From contig JAZNPF010000003.1 of NCBI GenBank assembly GCA_045589495.1, positions 15,186 to 79,185 on the forward strand: a stretch of 64,000 nt of DNA, given 5' to 3'. Shown here piece by piece: positions 44,306 through 53,265 of the stretch (positions are counted from its first letter, which is position 1; the number at the start of each line of letters is the position of its first letter). The stretch is from SIG455 sp045589495. Its GTDB lineage: Bacteria > Bacillota > Clostridia > UMGS1810. Under the pieces are notes generated by a model. The model saw only the letters and a program-made list of their open reading frames with translations. It did no database searches and was not told where the DNA came from. Made by a program: the position numbers and the translations under genes.

Positions 44306-45367
44306 ATGGGTATCGAAAAAATCGACAAAAATTTTGCAGTTAAAACCTCAACAGGCGAAGATGTTGAGGTTTATTCTGTAAAAAATCCGCCTTTTGAAGT
44401 AGACGGGTTGGCGTGGTTTAACGAAAACAAAGAGTTTGTCCGCATAAAAAAAGAGGACAGAAAAAATTTAAACGAAGGTGTGCGCTTTCTTTCCGACCAC
44501 ACATCAGGAGGGTGCGTTCGTTTTAAAACTAACAGCAGTTTTATTGCAATTAAAGCGACCGTTATGGATAGCACCACAATGAATCACATGACACGTGTTG
44601 GCAGTGCGGGATTTGATGTCTATGTAAACAATGAATTCAAATATATGGCGGTATCTTCAGATCAAACCGATAAAATTGATTGTATGCCAAGTGTCAACCT
44701 TGGAAGAGAAGAGAAAGAAATAACAATAAATTTCCCTCTGTATAATGGTGTGAAGGAACTTTATATCGGGCTTGAAAAAGGCAGCACATTATCTGCACCA
44801 AAACCATATTCCATAGATAAACCGGTATTGTTTTATGGTTCATCCATAACACAAGGCGGATGCGCATCCAGACCAGGCAACTCTTACACCACCATGATAA
44901 GCCGCTGGCTTGACATTCCTGTTTTGAATTTTGGATTCAGTGGCAGTGCAAAAGGTGAAACTGAAATGGCTGAACTTATTGCGTCAATCGATATGAGTTG
45001 TTTTGTGTTCGACTATGACTACAATGCTCCAAATCCCGAACACCTTAAAGCAACACACGAACCATTTTTCAAAATCATACGAGAAAAACATCCGAATTTA
45101 CCCGTGATTTTCATAACACTTGCCAATAATTGTGATTTACCCGACACTATAAAAAGACGCGAGATAATTTATAAAACTTATCAAAATGCATTGGAAAACG
45201 GTGACAAACACGTTTACTTTTTAAACGGAAAAGAAATATACACGGATGAAGACCGTGATGCGTGCACGGTTGATGGTTGTCACCCTAACGATTTAGGTTT
45301 TTACAGAATGGGGAAAGCAATTTGTCCGTTAGTTGAAAAGGCACTTAAAAATGCAAATATTTTATAA
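44306..45367 (+). CDS. SGNH/GDSL-type esterase with N-terminal beta domain
   Basis: A 353-residue protein. The N-terminal part (about 1-150) is a beta-sandwich (VRFLSDHTSGGCVRFKTNSS). The C-terminal SGNH hydrolase domain has block I FYGSSITQGGCASRPGNSY (nucleophile serine), block II FGFSGSAKGE and block V DGCHPNDLGF with the catalytic Asp/His. It resembles acyl-carbohydrate esterases. It has no signal peptide, so it is probably cytoplasmic. Followed by mrp after 14 bases. Confidence 0.87.
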   Translation: MGIEKIDKNFAVKTSTGEDVEVYSVKNPPFEVDGLAWFNENKEFVRIKKEDRKNLNEGVRFLSDHTSGGCVRFKTNSSFIAIKATVMDSTTMNHMTRVGSAGFDVYVNNEFKYMAVSSDQTDKIDCMPSVNLGREEKEITINFPLYNGVKELYIGLEKGSTLSAPKPYSIDKPVLFYGSSITQGGCASRPGNSYTTMISRWLDIPVLNFGFSGSAKGETEMAELIASIDMSCFVFDYDYNAPNPEHLKATHEPFFKIIREKHPNLPVIFITLANNCDLPDTIKRREIIYKTYQNALENGDKHVYFLNGKEIYTDEDRDACTVDGCHPNDLGFYRMGKAICPLVEKALKNANIL

Positions 45368-45381
45368 GGAGATAGATAAAA

Positions 45382-46203
45382 ATGTCAGAATGTACTCACA
45401 ACTGTGAAACCTGCGGCGAAAATTGTTCAAGCAGACAAAATCCGCAAAGTTTCTTGGAAAATCCACATGAGATGTCAAGCATCAAAAAAGTTATTGCCGT
45501 AATGAGCGGTAAAGGCGGCGTAGGTAAGTCACTTGTGACTTCAATGATGGCTGTTACAGCGCAAAGAAATGGTTATCATACCGCTATTTTAGACGCAGAT
45601 ATTACCGGCCCATCAATCCCAAAATCATTCGGAATTAACAAACGTGCTGTAGGTAATGAATTCGGTTTGCTTCCAGTACCGTCAAAAACGGGCATTGATG
45701 TTATGTCGGTTAACCTGCTTTTAGACAATGTTACTGATCCGGTGGTATGGAGAGGACCTGTTATCGGTGGCACCGTAAAGCAATTCTGGACAGACGTTAT
45801 ATGGGAAAATGTTGATTTTATGTTTGTTGATATGCCTCCGGGAACAGGAGATGTTCCTCTTACTGTTTTCCAGTCACTTCCCGTTGACGGAATCATTGTT
45901 GTTACATCTCCGCAGGAATTGGTTTCAATGATAGTTGAAAAAGCAGTTAAAATGGCAAAACTTATGAATATTCCGATTATGGGAATAGTAGAAAATATGT
46001 CATACTTCCCCTGCCCCGACTGTGGTAACAAGCACTACATCTTTGGTGAAAGCCACATAGACGAAATAGCCGCAAACTTTGGTATCGACAAAGTTGTTAA
46101 ACTTCCGATGAACCCGATGTTTGCAAAATTATGTGACGCGGGCACAATCGAAACTGTGCCCGACGAAATAACAAACGAACTTTCTGTTTTTATAAGCGAA
46201 TAA
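45382..46203 (+). CDS. mrp: Mrp/NBP35-type ATP-binding iron-sulfur carrier
   Basis: A 273-residue P-loop ATPase of the Mrp/ApbC/NBP35 family. The deviant Walker A is VMSGKGGVGKSLVTS, Walker B lies in FMFVDMPPGTGDVPL, and the C-terminal CxxC cluster-binding motif is FPCPDCGNKH. A cysteine-rich N-terminus (CTHNCETCGENC) is an NBP35-like feature. These proteins carry Fe-S clusters to apoproteins. The nifS/nifU pair lies about 2.4 kb away on the same strand. Confidence 0.93.
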   Translation: MSECTHNCETCGENCSSRQNPQSFLENPHEMSSIKKVIAVMSGKGGVGKSLVTSMMAVTAQRNGYHTAILDADITGPSIPKSFGINKRAVGNEFGLLPVPSKTGIDVMSVNLLLDNVTDPVVWRGPVIGGTVKQFWTDVIWENVDFMFVDMPPGTGDVPLTVFQSLPVDGIIVVTSPQELVSMIVEKAVKMAKLMNIPIMGIVENMSYFPCPDCGNKHYIFGESHIDEIAANFGIDKVVKLPMNPMFAKLCDAGTIETVPDEITNELSVFISE

Positions 46204-46207
46204 ACTT

Positions 46208-46243
46208 AAAGGACTTGGTTATAATTGCAACCAAGTCCTTTTA
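46208..46243. terminator. Bidirectional terminator between mrp and the SDR gene
   Basis: A 13-bp stem AAAGGACTTGGTT / AACCAAGTCCTTT with an 8-base loop and A/T runs at both ends, between convergent genes. Its arm shares ACTTGGTTATA with the pflA terminator at 61529. Confidence 0.9.
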
Positions 46244-46253
46244 TATTGAGAAT

Positions 46254-46976
46254 TCAAATTAAAAATCCACCATTTACTCCAAAAATCTGACCGGTAATGA
46301 ATGAAGTCTCATCAGACGCCAGATACAGCGCCATTGATGCAACATCATACGGTTTTCCGATTGTTTGCAAAGGTGTTTCATCAATGAGTTCTTTCATTGT
46401 TTCTGCATCAATTGCACCGTTCATATCTGTCTCAATTATACCGGGAGCAATACAGTTTACACATATACCGGAAGGACCAAGTTCCTTTGCAAGTGCTTTT
46501 GTAAAACCGATTACTGCTGCTTTGGTTGCCGAATACGCAACTTCACACGACGCGCCAGTGATTCCCCAGATAGATGAAATGTTTATTATTTTTCCGCGAT
46601 GCTTACGTATCATACCGTGAGTTACCTCACGACTGCAGTTAAATACTCCCCCTACATTTATATCAAAAATTCTGTCCCATTCGTTCTTCTCAGTATCTGT
46701 AAAAAGTTTTTGCATTGCAACGCCTGCATTATTTATCAACACATCAATATCGCCAAAACGTCTGTTTGCCAGTTCTATCATATTTGCTACCTGATGTTCA
46801 TCCGAAACATCCGCTTTTACAGGATAAATGTTTTCATATCCATCAGCAAGTGCCATAGCATCGCTTTCAGAATTCAGATAATTTGCAACAACATTATATC
46901 CTTTTTCAGAAAAAAGTTTTGCACACGCTTTACCGATTCCTCGTGATGCGCCTGTTATAAGTACGGTTTTATTCAT
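46254..46976 (-). CDS. SDR oxidoreductase (FabG-like)
   Basis: A 240-residue short-chain dehydrogenase. The cofactor motif is TGASRGIGKACAKLF (about 7-21), NNAG at about 85-88, the catalytic serine in NISSIW, and Tyr/Lys in EVAYSATKAAV. It resembles 3-oxoacyl-ACP reductase FabG, but no fatty acid genes are nearby, so another ketone substrate is possible. GGAGG precedes the ATG. Confidence 0.88.
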   Translation of the reverse strand: MNKTVLITGASRGIGKACAKLFSEKGYNVVANYLNSESDAMALADGYENIYPVKADVSDEHQVANMIELANRRFGDIDVLINNAGVAMQKLFTDTEKNEWDRIFDINVGGVFNCSREVTHGMIRKHRGKIINISSIWGITGASCEVAYSATKAAVIGFTKALAKELGPSGICVNCIAPGIIETDMNGAIDAETMKELIDETPLQTIGKPYDVASMALYLASDETSFITGQIFGVNGGFLI

Positions 46977-47027
46977 AACGTCACCTCCGTCAACATTTAT
47001 ATTAACACTTTTTTTACAAAATTACAA

Positions 47028-47055
47028 TTGCATTTTTTTAATTGTGTGGTATAAT
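47028..47055 (+). promoter_or_regulatory. Promoter of the YesL-like gene
   Basis: TTGCAT (47028-47033) and TATAAT (47050-47055) are 16 bases apart, about 65 bases before the start codon. Confidence 0.6.
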
Positions 47056-47121
47056 TATAAATTGTGATATTATACAAAATTTTTCAACTCTATCTTTTAT
47101 ATATACGGAGGTATTTATTTA

Positions 47122-48009
47122 ATGGGTTTATTTGGCGGAAATTATTCAAAAGTCGGTCCCGGTGTATCCAAAAATGCACCTGAAAAAACAAGATTCTTTT
47201 TATTTTTTGAATTACTCGGAAGAAAGTTTACAAAACTTATTCCATTAAACATTATTTATGTTATTACTCTTCTCCCTCTTATATTTGGAATTATGTTGTC
47301 TGTAACTATCAACCCTGAAATTTTATCAAGCGGAGATATCAATATAGAAAATTTGGGAAGTTTACCATTTTTTGTTTTTACAGGCGATATTATAGGACTT
47401 TTGTTCTTACTCGCTTCTGTTTTTGTAACAGGTCCTGCAACCTGCGGTTTCACTTATGTTCTCCGCAACATGCAAAGACAGGAACACACATGGATTTTCA
47501 GTGATTTTCGTGAACATTTTGCTAAAAACTATAAGCAGGGTGTTATAATGGGGGTTATTGATATCGTTGTTGCTTTCCTGCTTTACGTTGCATATTGTTT
47601 CTATGCGTATACAATGCCCGTTTTAATGAGTAATAATATTGCTATTGCATTATTCGGAAAATATTTCATTATTGTTATTTCAGTTCTTTTTGTTATGATG
47701 CATTATTATATCTACACTATGATAGTAACATTTGATATGAAACTGAAAGATATTTTAAAAAATGCCGTTATTTTCTCTTTAGGCAAACTCCCGCTTAATA
47801 TATTTATATCTATCTTATTGGTTGCCGCTGCTTTAGTTAGTGTATTGTATATGTTGATTGGCATTTTGTGTGCCGCTATCTTTTCTGTGGCACTTTTGGG
47901 ATTTATTGTTGTATTCAGCGTATATCCCACAATTGAACGATCTATGATTTCTTCACAACTAACCGAAAATGATTTTGAAGGCGAAAAAGATTTTGAGGAT
48001 ACAATATAA
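47122..48009 (+). CDS. DUF624/YesL-like membrane protein
   Basis: A 295-residue membrane protein with about five or six helices (NIIYVITLLPLIFGIM; GDIIGLLFLLASVFVTGPAT; GVIDIVVAFLLYVAY; YFIIVISVLFVMM; LLVAAALVSVLYMLIG). The RKFTKLIPLNIIY start and the GPATCGFTYVLRNM segment match the DUF624 family, represented by YesL of Bacillus subtilis, often found with oligosaccharide transport genes. The function is unknown. GGAGG precedes the ATG. It is followed by the RNase H gene. Confidence 0.8.
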   Translation: MGLFGGNYSKVGPGVSKNAPEKTRFFLFFELLGRKFTKLIPLNIIYVITLLPLIFGIMLSVTINPEILSSGDINIENLGSLPFFVFTGDIIGLLFLLASVFVTGPATCGFTYVLRNMQRQEHTWIFSDFREHFAKNYKQGVIMGVIDIVVAFLLYVAYCFYAYTMPVLMSNNIAIALFGKYFIIVISVLFVMMHYYIYTMIVTFDMKLKDILKNAVIFSLGKLPLNIFISILLVAAALVSVLYMLIGILCAAIFSVALLGFIVVFSVYPTIERSMISSQLTENDFEGEKDFEDTI

Positions 48010-48060
48010 TAAATTGTTTTAATATATCTTATATGGGTATATAAAGGATTGAGAGATAAT

Positions 48061-48531
48061 ATGAGTCTTAAACACGTTGAAATTTTTACCGACGGTGCCT
48101 GCAGTGGAAATCCCGGAAAAGGCGGTTATGGTGTTATATTGAAATATAACGGTGCGTTGAAAGAAATGAGTGAAGGTTTTTTACTCACCACCAACAACCG
48201 TATGGAAATCCTTGCTGCCATAAAAGGTCTTGAAGCACTTAAAGAGCCTTGCTCTGTAACACTGTACAGTGACTCTAAATATCTTGTGGATTCTGTTAAT
48301 CAGGGATGGCTTATAAAATGGCAAAAAAATAACTGGTACAGAACTAAAAACGAAAAAGCAAAAAATGTGGATTTATTCAAACGCCTGATAGAACTTCTTG
48401 ATAAACACAAAGTTGAGTTTGTGTGGGTTAAAGGTCATGCCGGTCATACTGAAAATGAACGTTGCGACCAACTAGCAACAAGTGCTATTTTAAACGAAAA
48501 TTTATCTTTAGATAATATTGAGGAAGAATAA
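48061..48531 (+). CDS. rnhA: Ribonuclease HI
   Basis: A 156-residue ribonuclease that cleaves RNA in RNA-DNA hybrids. Catalytic acidic residues appear in EIFTDGACSGNPGKGG (Asp11), NNRMEILAAIKG (Glu), LYSDSKYLVDS (Asp) and HTENERCDQLA (Asp). The ATG at 48061 follows AAAGGATTGAGAG; a TTG four codons earlier is rejected as it overlaps that site. Confidence 0.95.
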   Translation: MSLKHVEIFTDGACSGNPGKGGYGVILKYNGALKEMSEGFLLTTNNRMEILAAIKGLEALKEPCSVTLYSDSKYLVDSVNQGWLIKWQKNNWYRTKNEKAKNVDLFKRLIELLDKHKVEFVWVKGHAGHTENERCDQLATSAILNENLSLDNIEEE

Positions 48532-48566
48532 TATTTTTACACACAAGAAAGAAGGAAATATTTGCA

Positions 48567-49733
48567 ATGATTTATTTTGACAATGCTGCAACAACAGCCG
48601 TAAAAAAAGAGGTTTTAGAAAAGATGCTCCCCTATTTTTCTGAAAATTACGGAAACGCATCTTCTATATATACAATCGGCAGAACAAGTGCTGCTGCAAT
48701 TTCAAAAGCACGTGAACAAGTTGCTGCTGCTATCGGCTGTAAAAGCAACGAAGTGTATTTCACCGGTTGCGGAAGTGAGGCTGATAACTGGGCTATAAAA
48801 GGTGTTGCATTTGCAAACAAAAACAAAGGAAAACATATTATAACCACTGCAATTGAGCACCACGCAGTTCTGCACACTTGTCAGTATCTTGAAAAACACG
48901 GATTTGAAGTCACTTATCTTCCCGTTGATGAATTCGGAAAGGTTTCTGTTGATGACATCAAAAACGCAATAAGAGAAGATACTATCCTTATAACTGTTAT
49001 GTTCGCTAACAACGAAATCGGCACTATCGAGCCAATTGAAGAAATTGGTGCAATTGCAAAAGAACACAAAATCATCTTCCATACTGATGCTGTTCAGGCA
49101 ATAGGCGCTGTTGACATTGATGTCAATGCATTGGGTGTCGACCTGCTCTCACTTTCAGGTCACAAATTCGGAGGACCGAAAGGCGTGGGTGCTTTATATA
49201 TAAGAAGCGGTTTGCGCATTGATAATTTCATGCACGGCGGAGCACAGGAAAAATCAAAGCGTGCAGGCACAGAAAATCTCGCAGGAATTGTAGGCCTTGG
49301 CGAGGCTATTGAACTGGCTTGTTCAAACATTCCTGAAAAAGCAGCAAAAATTTCAAAAATACGTGATTATATAATTGAAAACATTTCAAAGAGTATCCCC
49401 TATTGCCGTTTAAATGGTCATCCGACAGACAGACTTTGCGGCAACGTGAATTTTTCGTTTGAATTTATTGAAGGCGAAGGTATGCTTTTGCATCTTGATT
49501 TAAACGGTATTGCTGCATCATCAGGTTCGGCGTGCACTTCCGGTTCTCTTGATCCGTCACACGTATTACTTGCAATCGGGCTTCCGCATGGGATTGCGCA
49601 CGGTTCATTAAGAATTTCTGTAGGTGATACCAACACTATGGAAGAAGCCGAAAAACTTCTTGAAATTTTACCAGGTATAATTCAAAAACTGCGCGATATG
49701 TCGCCGTTATATGAAGAAATAAAGAACAAATAA
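48567..49733 (+). CDS. nifS: Cysteine desulfurase (NifS/IscS)
   Basis: A 388-residue PLP enzyme that releases sulfur from cysteine. The start IYFDNAATTAVKKEVLEKM, the PLP lysine in LSGHKFGGPKG (Lys200) and the catalytic cysteine loop SSGSACTSGSLDPSH (Cys323) are intact. The scaffold gene nifU follows after 20 bases, together making a minimal iron-sulfur assembly unit. Confidence 0.96.
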   Translation: MIYFDNAATTAVKKEVLEKMLPYFSENYGNASSIYTIGRTSAAAISKAREQVAAAIGCKSNEVYFTGCGSEADNWAIKGVAFANKNKGKHIITTAIEHHAVLHTCQYLEKHGFEVTYLPVDEFGKVSVDDIKNAIREDTILITVMFANNEIGTIEPIEEIGAIAKEHKIIFHTDAVQAIGAVDIDVNALGVDLLSLSGHKFGGPKGVGALYIRSGLRIDNFMHGGAQEKSKRAGTENLAGIVGLGEAIELACSNIPEKAAKISKIRDYIIENISKSIPYCRLNGHPTDRLCGNVNFSFEFIEGEGMLLHLDLNGIAASSGSACTSGSLDPSHVLLAIGLPHGIAHGSLRISVGDTNTMEEAEKLLEILPGIIQKLRDMSPLYEEIKNK

Positions 49734-49753
49734 TTTTATTGGAGGGATATATA

Positions 49754-50173
49754 ATGTACAGCGAAAAAGTTATGGACCATTTTTCTAATCCAAGAAATGT
49801 TGGCGAAATCGAAAATGCTGATGGTGTCGGTCAGGTTGGTAATGCCAAATGCGGTGATATTATGAAAATGTATATAAAAGTTGAAAACGACGTTATTACC
49901 GATGTCAAATTCAAAACCTTTGGTTGCGGTGCCGCTATTGCCACAAGCAGTATGGCTACTGAACTTGTTAAAGGAAAAACATTGGATGAGGCACTTGCAC
50001 TTACAAACAAAGCGGTTATGGAAGCATTAGATGGTCTTCCACCGGTTAAAGTTCATTGTTCAGTTTTAGCCGAAGAGGCAATTGCCGCTGCAGTGCAGAA
50101 TTATTATGATACACACGGCATAGACAAGCACGTGGCAAAAAGCCATTGTGATTCTTGCAATTGTGAGCATTAA
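49754..50173 (+). CDS. nifU: Iron-sulfur cluster scaffold NifU/IscU-like protein
   Basis: A 139-residue scaffold that assembles Fe-S clusters with sulfur from the upstream desulfurase. The three ligand cysteines are Cys33 (NAKCGDIM, with Asp35), Cys58 (FGCGAA) and Cys102 (KVHCSVLAEEAI). It ends with a cysteine/histidine tail (CDSCNCEH). The ATG at 49754 has GGAGGG seven bases upstream; a TTG at 49739 precedes that site. Confidence 0.95.
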   Translation: MYSEKVMDHFSNPRNVGEIENADGVGQVGNAKCGDIMKMYIKVENDVITDVKFKTFGCGAAIATSSMATELVKGKTLDEALALTNKAVMEALDGLPPVKVHCSVLAEEAIAAAVQNYYDTHGIDKHVAKSHCDSCNCEH

Positions 50174-50205
50174 GTTTTCATTCTAAAAAAATATGTGAAT
50201 TTATG

Positions 50206-50234
50206 TTGACATTTGACTTAATTTGCAGTATAAT
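50206..50234 (+). promoter_or_regulatory. Consensus sigma-A promoter before the glycine riboswitch
   Basis: TTGACA (50206-50211) and TATAAT (50229-50234) with a 17-base spacer. The 345-base gap 50174-50518 holds this promoter, the riboswitch and its terminator. Confidence 0.9.
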
Positions 50235-50263
50235 GTTTTTAAAATTAAATACTACTATGTGAT

Positions 50264-50424
50264 GTTTGCAGGAGATGTGCTTTGCGCGCAGCCGAAGAAG
50301 TAAAACTTTCAGGCTCTGTATTTTGCAGAAAAGACTGCAGATTGATAGGACTTTGGAGACACTCGTTTCGAGGGCCGAAGGTGAAAGCGATTTTTCGTGA
50401 ATCTCTCAGGCAAAAGGACAAAGA
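50264..50424 (+). ncRNA. Tandem glycine riboswitch
   Basis: Two glycine aptamers lie head to tail. The first (about 50264-50346) contains GCCGAAGAAG and ACTTTCAGGCTCTG; the second (about 50348-50424) contains GGAGAC, GGGCCGAAGGTGAAAGCG and the diagnostic CTCTCAGGCAAAAGGACA. Tandem aptamers respond to glycine and usually turn genes on. The downstream gene is a Na+/glycine-alanine symporter, one of the known target classes. A terminator follows as the expression platform. Confidence 0.93.
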
Positions 50425-50458
50425 TATTTTTCCCTTATGGGAAATTTTATGTGTTTTG

Positions 50459-50493
50459 AAACCACCCTATCATTCACGGGTGGTTTTTAAATT
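50459..50493 (+). terminator. Expression-platform terminator of the glycine riboswitch
   Basis: A 9-bp stem AAACCACCC / GGGTGGTTT with a 10-base loop is followed by TTAA and T-rich sequence, 26 bases before the symporter ATG. A smaller hairpin (TTTCCC / GGGAAA, about 50429-50444) lies between aptamer and terminator. Confidence 0.85.
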
Positions 50494-50518
50494 TATAAAA
50501 AAGGACGGTATTAAAACT

Positions 50519-51943
50519 ATGGACATTTTGTTACAAATTGTTCAGACAATCAACAAGTATCTTTCTGATTACATTTTGATTGTCTTACTCATTGGCGCAG
50601 GCTTGTTCTTTTCTATAAGAACAAAGTTTGTACAGGTTCGTTGCTTCGGTGAAGGCTGCAAAGCAGTTTTTGGCGGTTTAACTGCTAAAGATAAAGACCA
50701 GAAATCCGGTCTTAACTCTTTTCAGGCTTTAACAACTGCTATTGCTGCTCAAGTTGGTACAGGTAATATCGTAGGTGCCTGCGGTGCTATCTTAATCGGT
50801 GGTCCCGGTGCTGTATTCTGGATGTGGGTAATTGCATTTTTTGGTATGGCTACCATTTATGCAGAAGCTGTTCTGGCTCAGAAAACAAGAACAGTTGAAG
50901 ATGACGGAACTATCAAAGGCGGTCCTGTATACTACATAAAGACTGTTTTCAAAGGTAAATTCGGTACATTCCTCGCTGTATTTTTTGCAATTGCTTCTAT
51001 ACTTGCTCTTGGTTTTATGGGTGCAATGGTACAGTCTAACTCTATCGGTGAATCGTTCAATACTGCTTTTGGTATTCCTACATGGATTACCGGTCTTGTG
51101 GTTTCTGTACTTTCTGTTCTTATATTTATCGGCGGAGTTAAACGTCTTGGTGCAGTAACAGAAAAATTGGTTCCTATTATGGCTATTCTTTATATAATCG
51201 GAAGCATTATTATTCTTATCGCAAGAATTCAGTATATCCCCGAAACATTCGGTATGATATTTAAATATGCATTCCAGCCCAGTGCTATTATCGGTGGCGG
51301 TATCGGTATGGCAATTAAAAACGCTATCAGTCAGGGCGCTAAAAGAGGTCTTTTCTCCAACGAAGCAGGTATGGGTTCTACTCCTCACGCGCATGCCCTT
51401 GCAAATGTAAAAAATCCACATGATCAAGGCGTTGTTGCCATGATTGGTGTGTTTATTGATACATTTGTTGTTCTTACTATGACAGCTTTAGTTGTTATTT
51501 CTACTCTCTACGCAGGTAATGGCCCACTCTCAACACTTGAAGCGGTACAGTCTGCAAACGCAGGTGAATTGGTTGTAAACGGTGCTACACTTGCTAAAAC
51601 CAATATGGCTCAGATGGCATTCTCCGGAATTTTCGGTTCTTCTGTAGGTAGTGGTTTTGTTGCGATATGCTTGTTCTTCTTCGCTTTTTCAACAATCATC
51701 AGTTGGAATCTGTTTGGTAAAATCAACTACAATTACCTCTTTGGCAAGAAAACAAATATTATTTATGCCGCAATCGCAGTTATATTTATCTTCCTTGGCT
51801 CATTACTTTCAAACGACCTCGTTTGGGAACTTACAGATATGTTCAATCAGTTGATGGTTATCCCCAACGTTATTGCAATTATTGCTCTTGGCGGTCTTGT
51901 TGCAAAAGAAGCAAAAGATGCAAAAGAACGTAAAAACAAATAA
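50519..51943 (+). CDS. Na+/alanine-glycine symporter, AGCS family, riboswitch controlled
   Basis: A 474-residue sodium-coupled amino-acid transporter with about eleven helices; the signatures are SGLNSFQALTTAIAAQVGTG, GGPVYYIKTVFKGK and KRGLFSNEAGMGSTPHAHAL. The start is ATG 50519-50521 behind AAGGACGG. An open frame running back to 50282 would translate the riboswitch and is rejected. It is a paralogue of the symporter at 41185. The riboswitch implies control by glycine, so glycine is a likely substrate. Confidence 0.95.
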   Translation: MDILLQIVQTINKYLSDYILIVLLIGAGLFFSIRTKFVQVRCFGEGCKAVFGGLTAKDKDQKSGLNSFQALTTAIAAQVGTGNIVGACGAILIGGPGAVFWMWVIAFFGMATIYAEAVLAQKTRTVEDDGTIKGGPVYYIKTVFKGKFGTFLAVFFAIASILALGFMGAMVQSNSIGESFNTAFGIPTWITGLVVSVLSVLIFIGGVKRLGAVTEKLVPIMAILYIIGSIIILIARIQYIPETFGMIFKYAFQPSAIIGGGIGMAIKNAISQGAKRGLFSNEAGMGSTPHAHALANVKNPHDQGVVAMIGVFIDTFVVLTMTALVVISTLYAGNGPLSTLEAVQSANAGELVVNGATLAKTNMAQMAFSGIFGSSVGSGFVAICLFFFAFSTIISWNLFGKINYNYLFGKKTNIIYAAIAVIFIFLGSLLSNDLVWELTDMFNQLMVIPNVIAIIALGGLVAKEAKDAKERKNK

Positions 51944-51960
51944 TATAAATCTAATTACAC

Positions 51961-51998
51961 AAAAAGGCACTTCGTTATATAAACGAAGTGCCTTTTTA
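51961..51998. terminator. Bidirectional terminator between the symporter and malic enzyme
   Basis: A 16-bp stem AAAAAGGCACTTCGTT / AACGAAGTGCCTTTTT with a 5-base loop, flanked by A and T runs, between convergent genes. Confidence 0.92.
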
Positions 51999-52020
51999 AA
52001 ATTTTAAATTCATAGAAACA

Positions 52021-53193
52021 CTATATTCGTGCAACGCCTGTTTCTTTTGCAGTTTTAATCACTGCTTCAGCAACAACCTTTGCAACTCTTTTATCAAGAG
52101 CAGGAGCAATTATGTTTTCTTCTGTTATCTCGTCATCAGGAATAAGTGATGCTAAGGCAAATGATGTGGCTACTTTCATTTCTTCATTTATGCAAGTTGC
52201 TCTGCAATCAAGTGCACCCCTGAATATTCCGGGAAATGCCAAAACATTGTTAATCTGATTCGGGAAATCAGAACGACCTGTACCTACTACTTTTGCACCT
52301 GCTGCCTTTGCAACATCTGGCATAATTTCAGGTGTAGGATTTGCCATCGGGAACAATATGGGATTGTCCGCCATAGATTTAACCATATCTGCACTTACAA
52401 GATTCGGTGCTGAAACACCGATAAATACATCAGCACCGGCAAGTGCGTCTGCAAGAGTACCTTTTTTATGTTCAAGATTTGTTACTTTCGATACTTCTTC
52501 CTGCGCAGGATTGTTATTTTCATCCCCCTCACAGATAATACCGAAACGGTCACAGAAAGTAAGATGCTTTACGCCCATATTCATAAGGTGTTTGCCAATT
52601 GCAATACCTGCAGACCCTGCTCCATTGATAACAACTTTCACCTTGTCAATTTCTTTCTTTACAAGTTTAAGTGCATTTATAAGTGCTGCAGCAACAACTA
52701 TTGCAGTGCCGTGCTGGTCATCATGAAAAATGGGAATATCACATATTTCTTTAAGTTTACGTTCAATTTCAAAACATCTCGGTGCAGAGATATCTTCAAG
52801 ATTTATTCCGCCGAAACTTCCGGAGAGAAGATATATTGTACGAACTATTTCGTCAACATCTTTAGATTTAATACACAGAGGAAATGCATCAACATCAGCA
52901 AACACTTTAAAAAGTGCACACTTCCCCTCCATAACAGGCATACCTGCTTCAGGTCCTATATCTCCAAGTCCTAAAACTGCCGTTCCGTCAGTTACTACCG
53001 CAACAAGATTTGAACGGCGTGTAAGTTCATAGGATTTATTTATATCTTTGTTAATTTCAAGACAAGGTTCTGCAACACCGGGTGTGTACGCTAAAGAAAG
53101 ATCCTCTCTCGAATTTATCGGTGCACGTGAAATTACTTCAATTTTACCGTTCCATTCATAATGCTTTTTTAATGATTCCTGTCTGATATCCAT
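52021..53193 (-). CDS. NAD(P)-dependent malic enzyme
   Basis: A 390-residue short malic enzyme that decarboxylates malate to pyruvate. Its conserved parts are LAYTPGVAEPCLEI, VTDGTAVLGLGDIGPEAGMP, the metal-binding INLEDISAPRCFEIE, HDDQHGTAIVVAAAL and the Rossmann GAGSAGIAIGKHLM. The start is ATG 53191-53193, eight bases after GGGAGG. There is no phosphotransacetylase extension as in MaeB. It supplies pyruvate, the substrate of the formate-lyase encoded downstream. Confidence 0.94.
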   Translation of the reverse strand: MDIRQESLKKHYEWNGKIEVISRAPINSREDLSLAYTPGVAEPCLEINKDINKSYELTRRSNLVAVVTDGTAVLGLGDIGPEAGMPVMEGKCALFKVFADVDAFPLCIKSKDVDEIVRTIYLLSGSFGGINLEDISAPRCFEIERKLKEICDIPIFHDDQHGTAIVVAAALINALKLVKKEIDKVKVVINGAGSAGIAIGKHLMNMGVKHLTFCDRFGIICEGDENNNPAQEEVSKVTNLEHKKGTLADALAGADVFIGVSAPNLVSADMVKSMADNPILFPMANPTPEIMPDVAKAAGAKVVGTGRSDFPNQINNVLAFPGIFRGALDCRATCINEEMKVATSFALASLIPDDEITEENIIAPALDKRVAKVVAEAVIKTAKETGVARI

Positions 53194-53265
53194 CAATTTG
53201 TCCTCCCAGAGAAATTTATACTGTGCTACAATTCAAAATTTGTATATCCCCTTAGAATTTATTTA

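Noticed and set aside
50282..50518. Upstream extension of the symporter reading frame (79 extra residues)
   Set aside because: It runs through both glycine aptamers and the terminator, has no ribosome site, and the ATG at 50519 has one and matches the family N-terminus.
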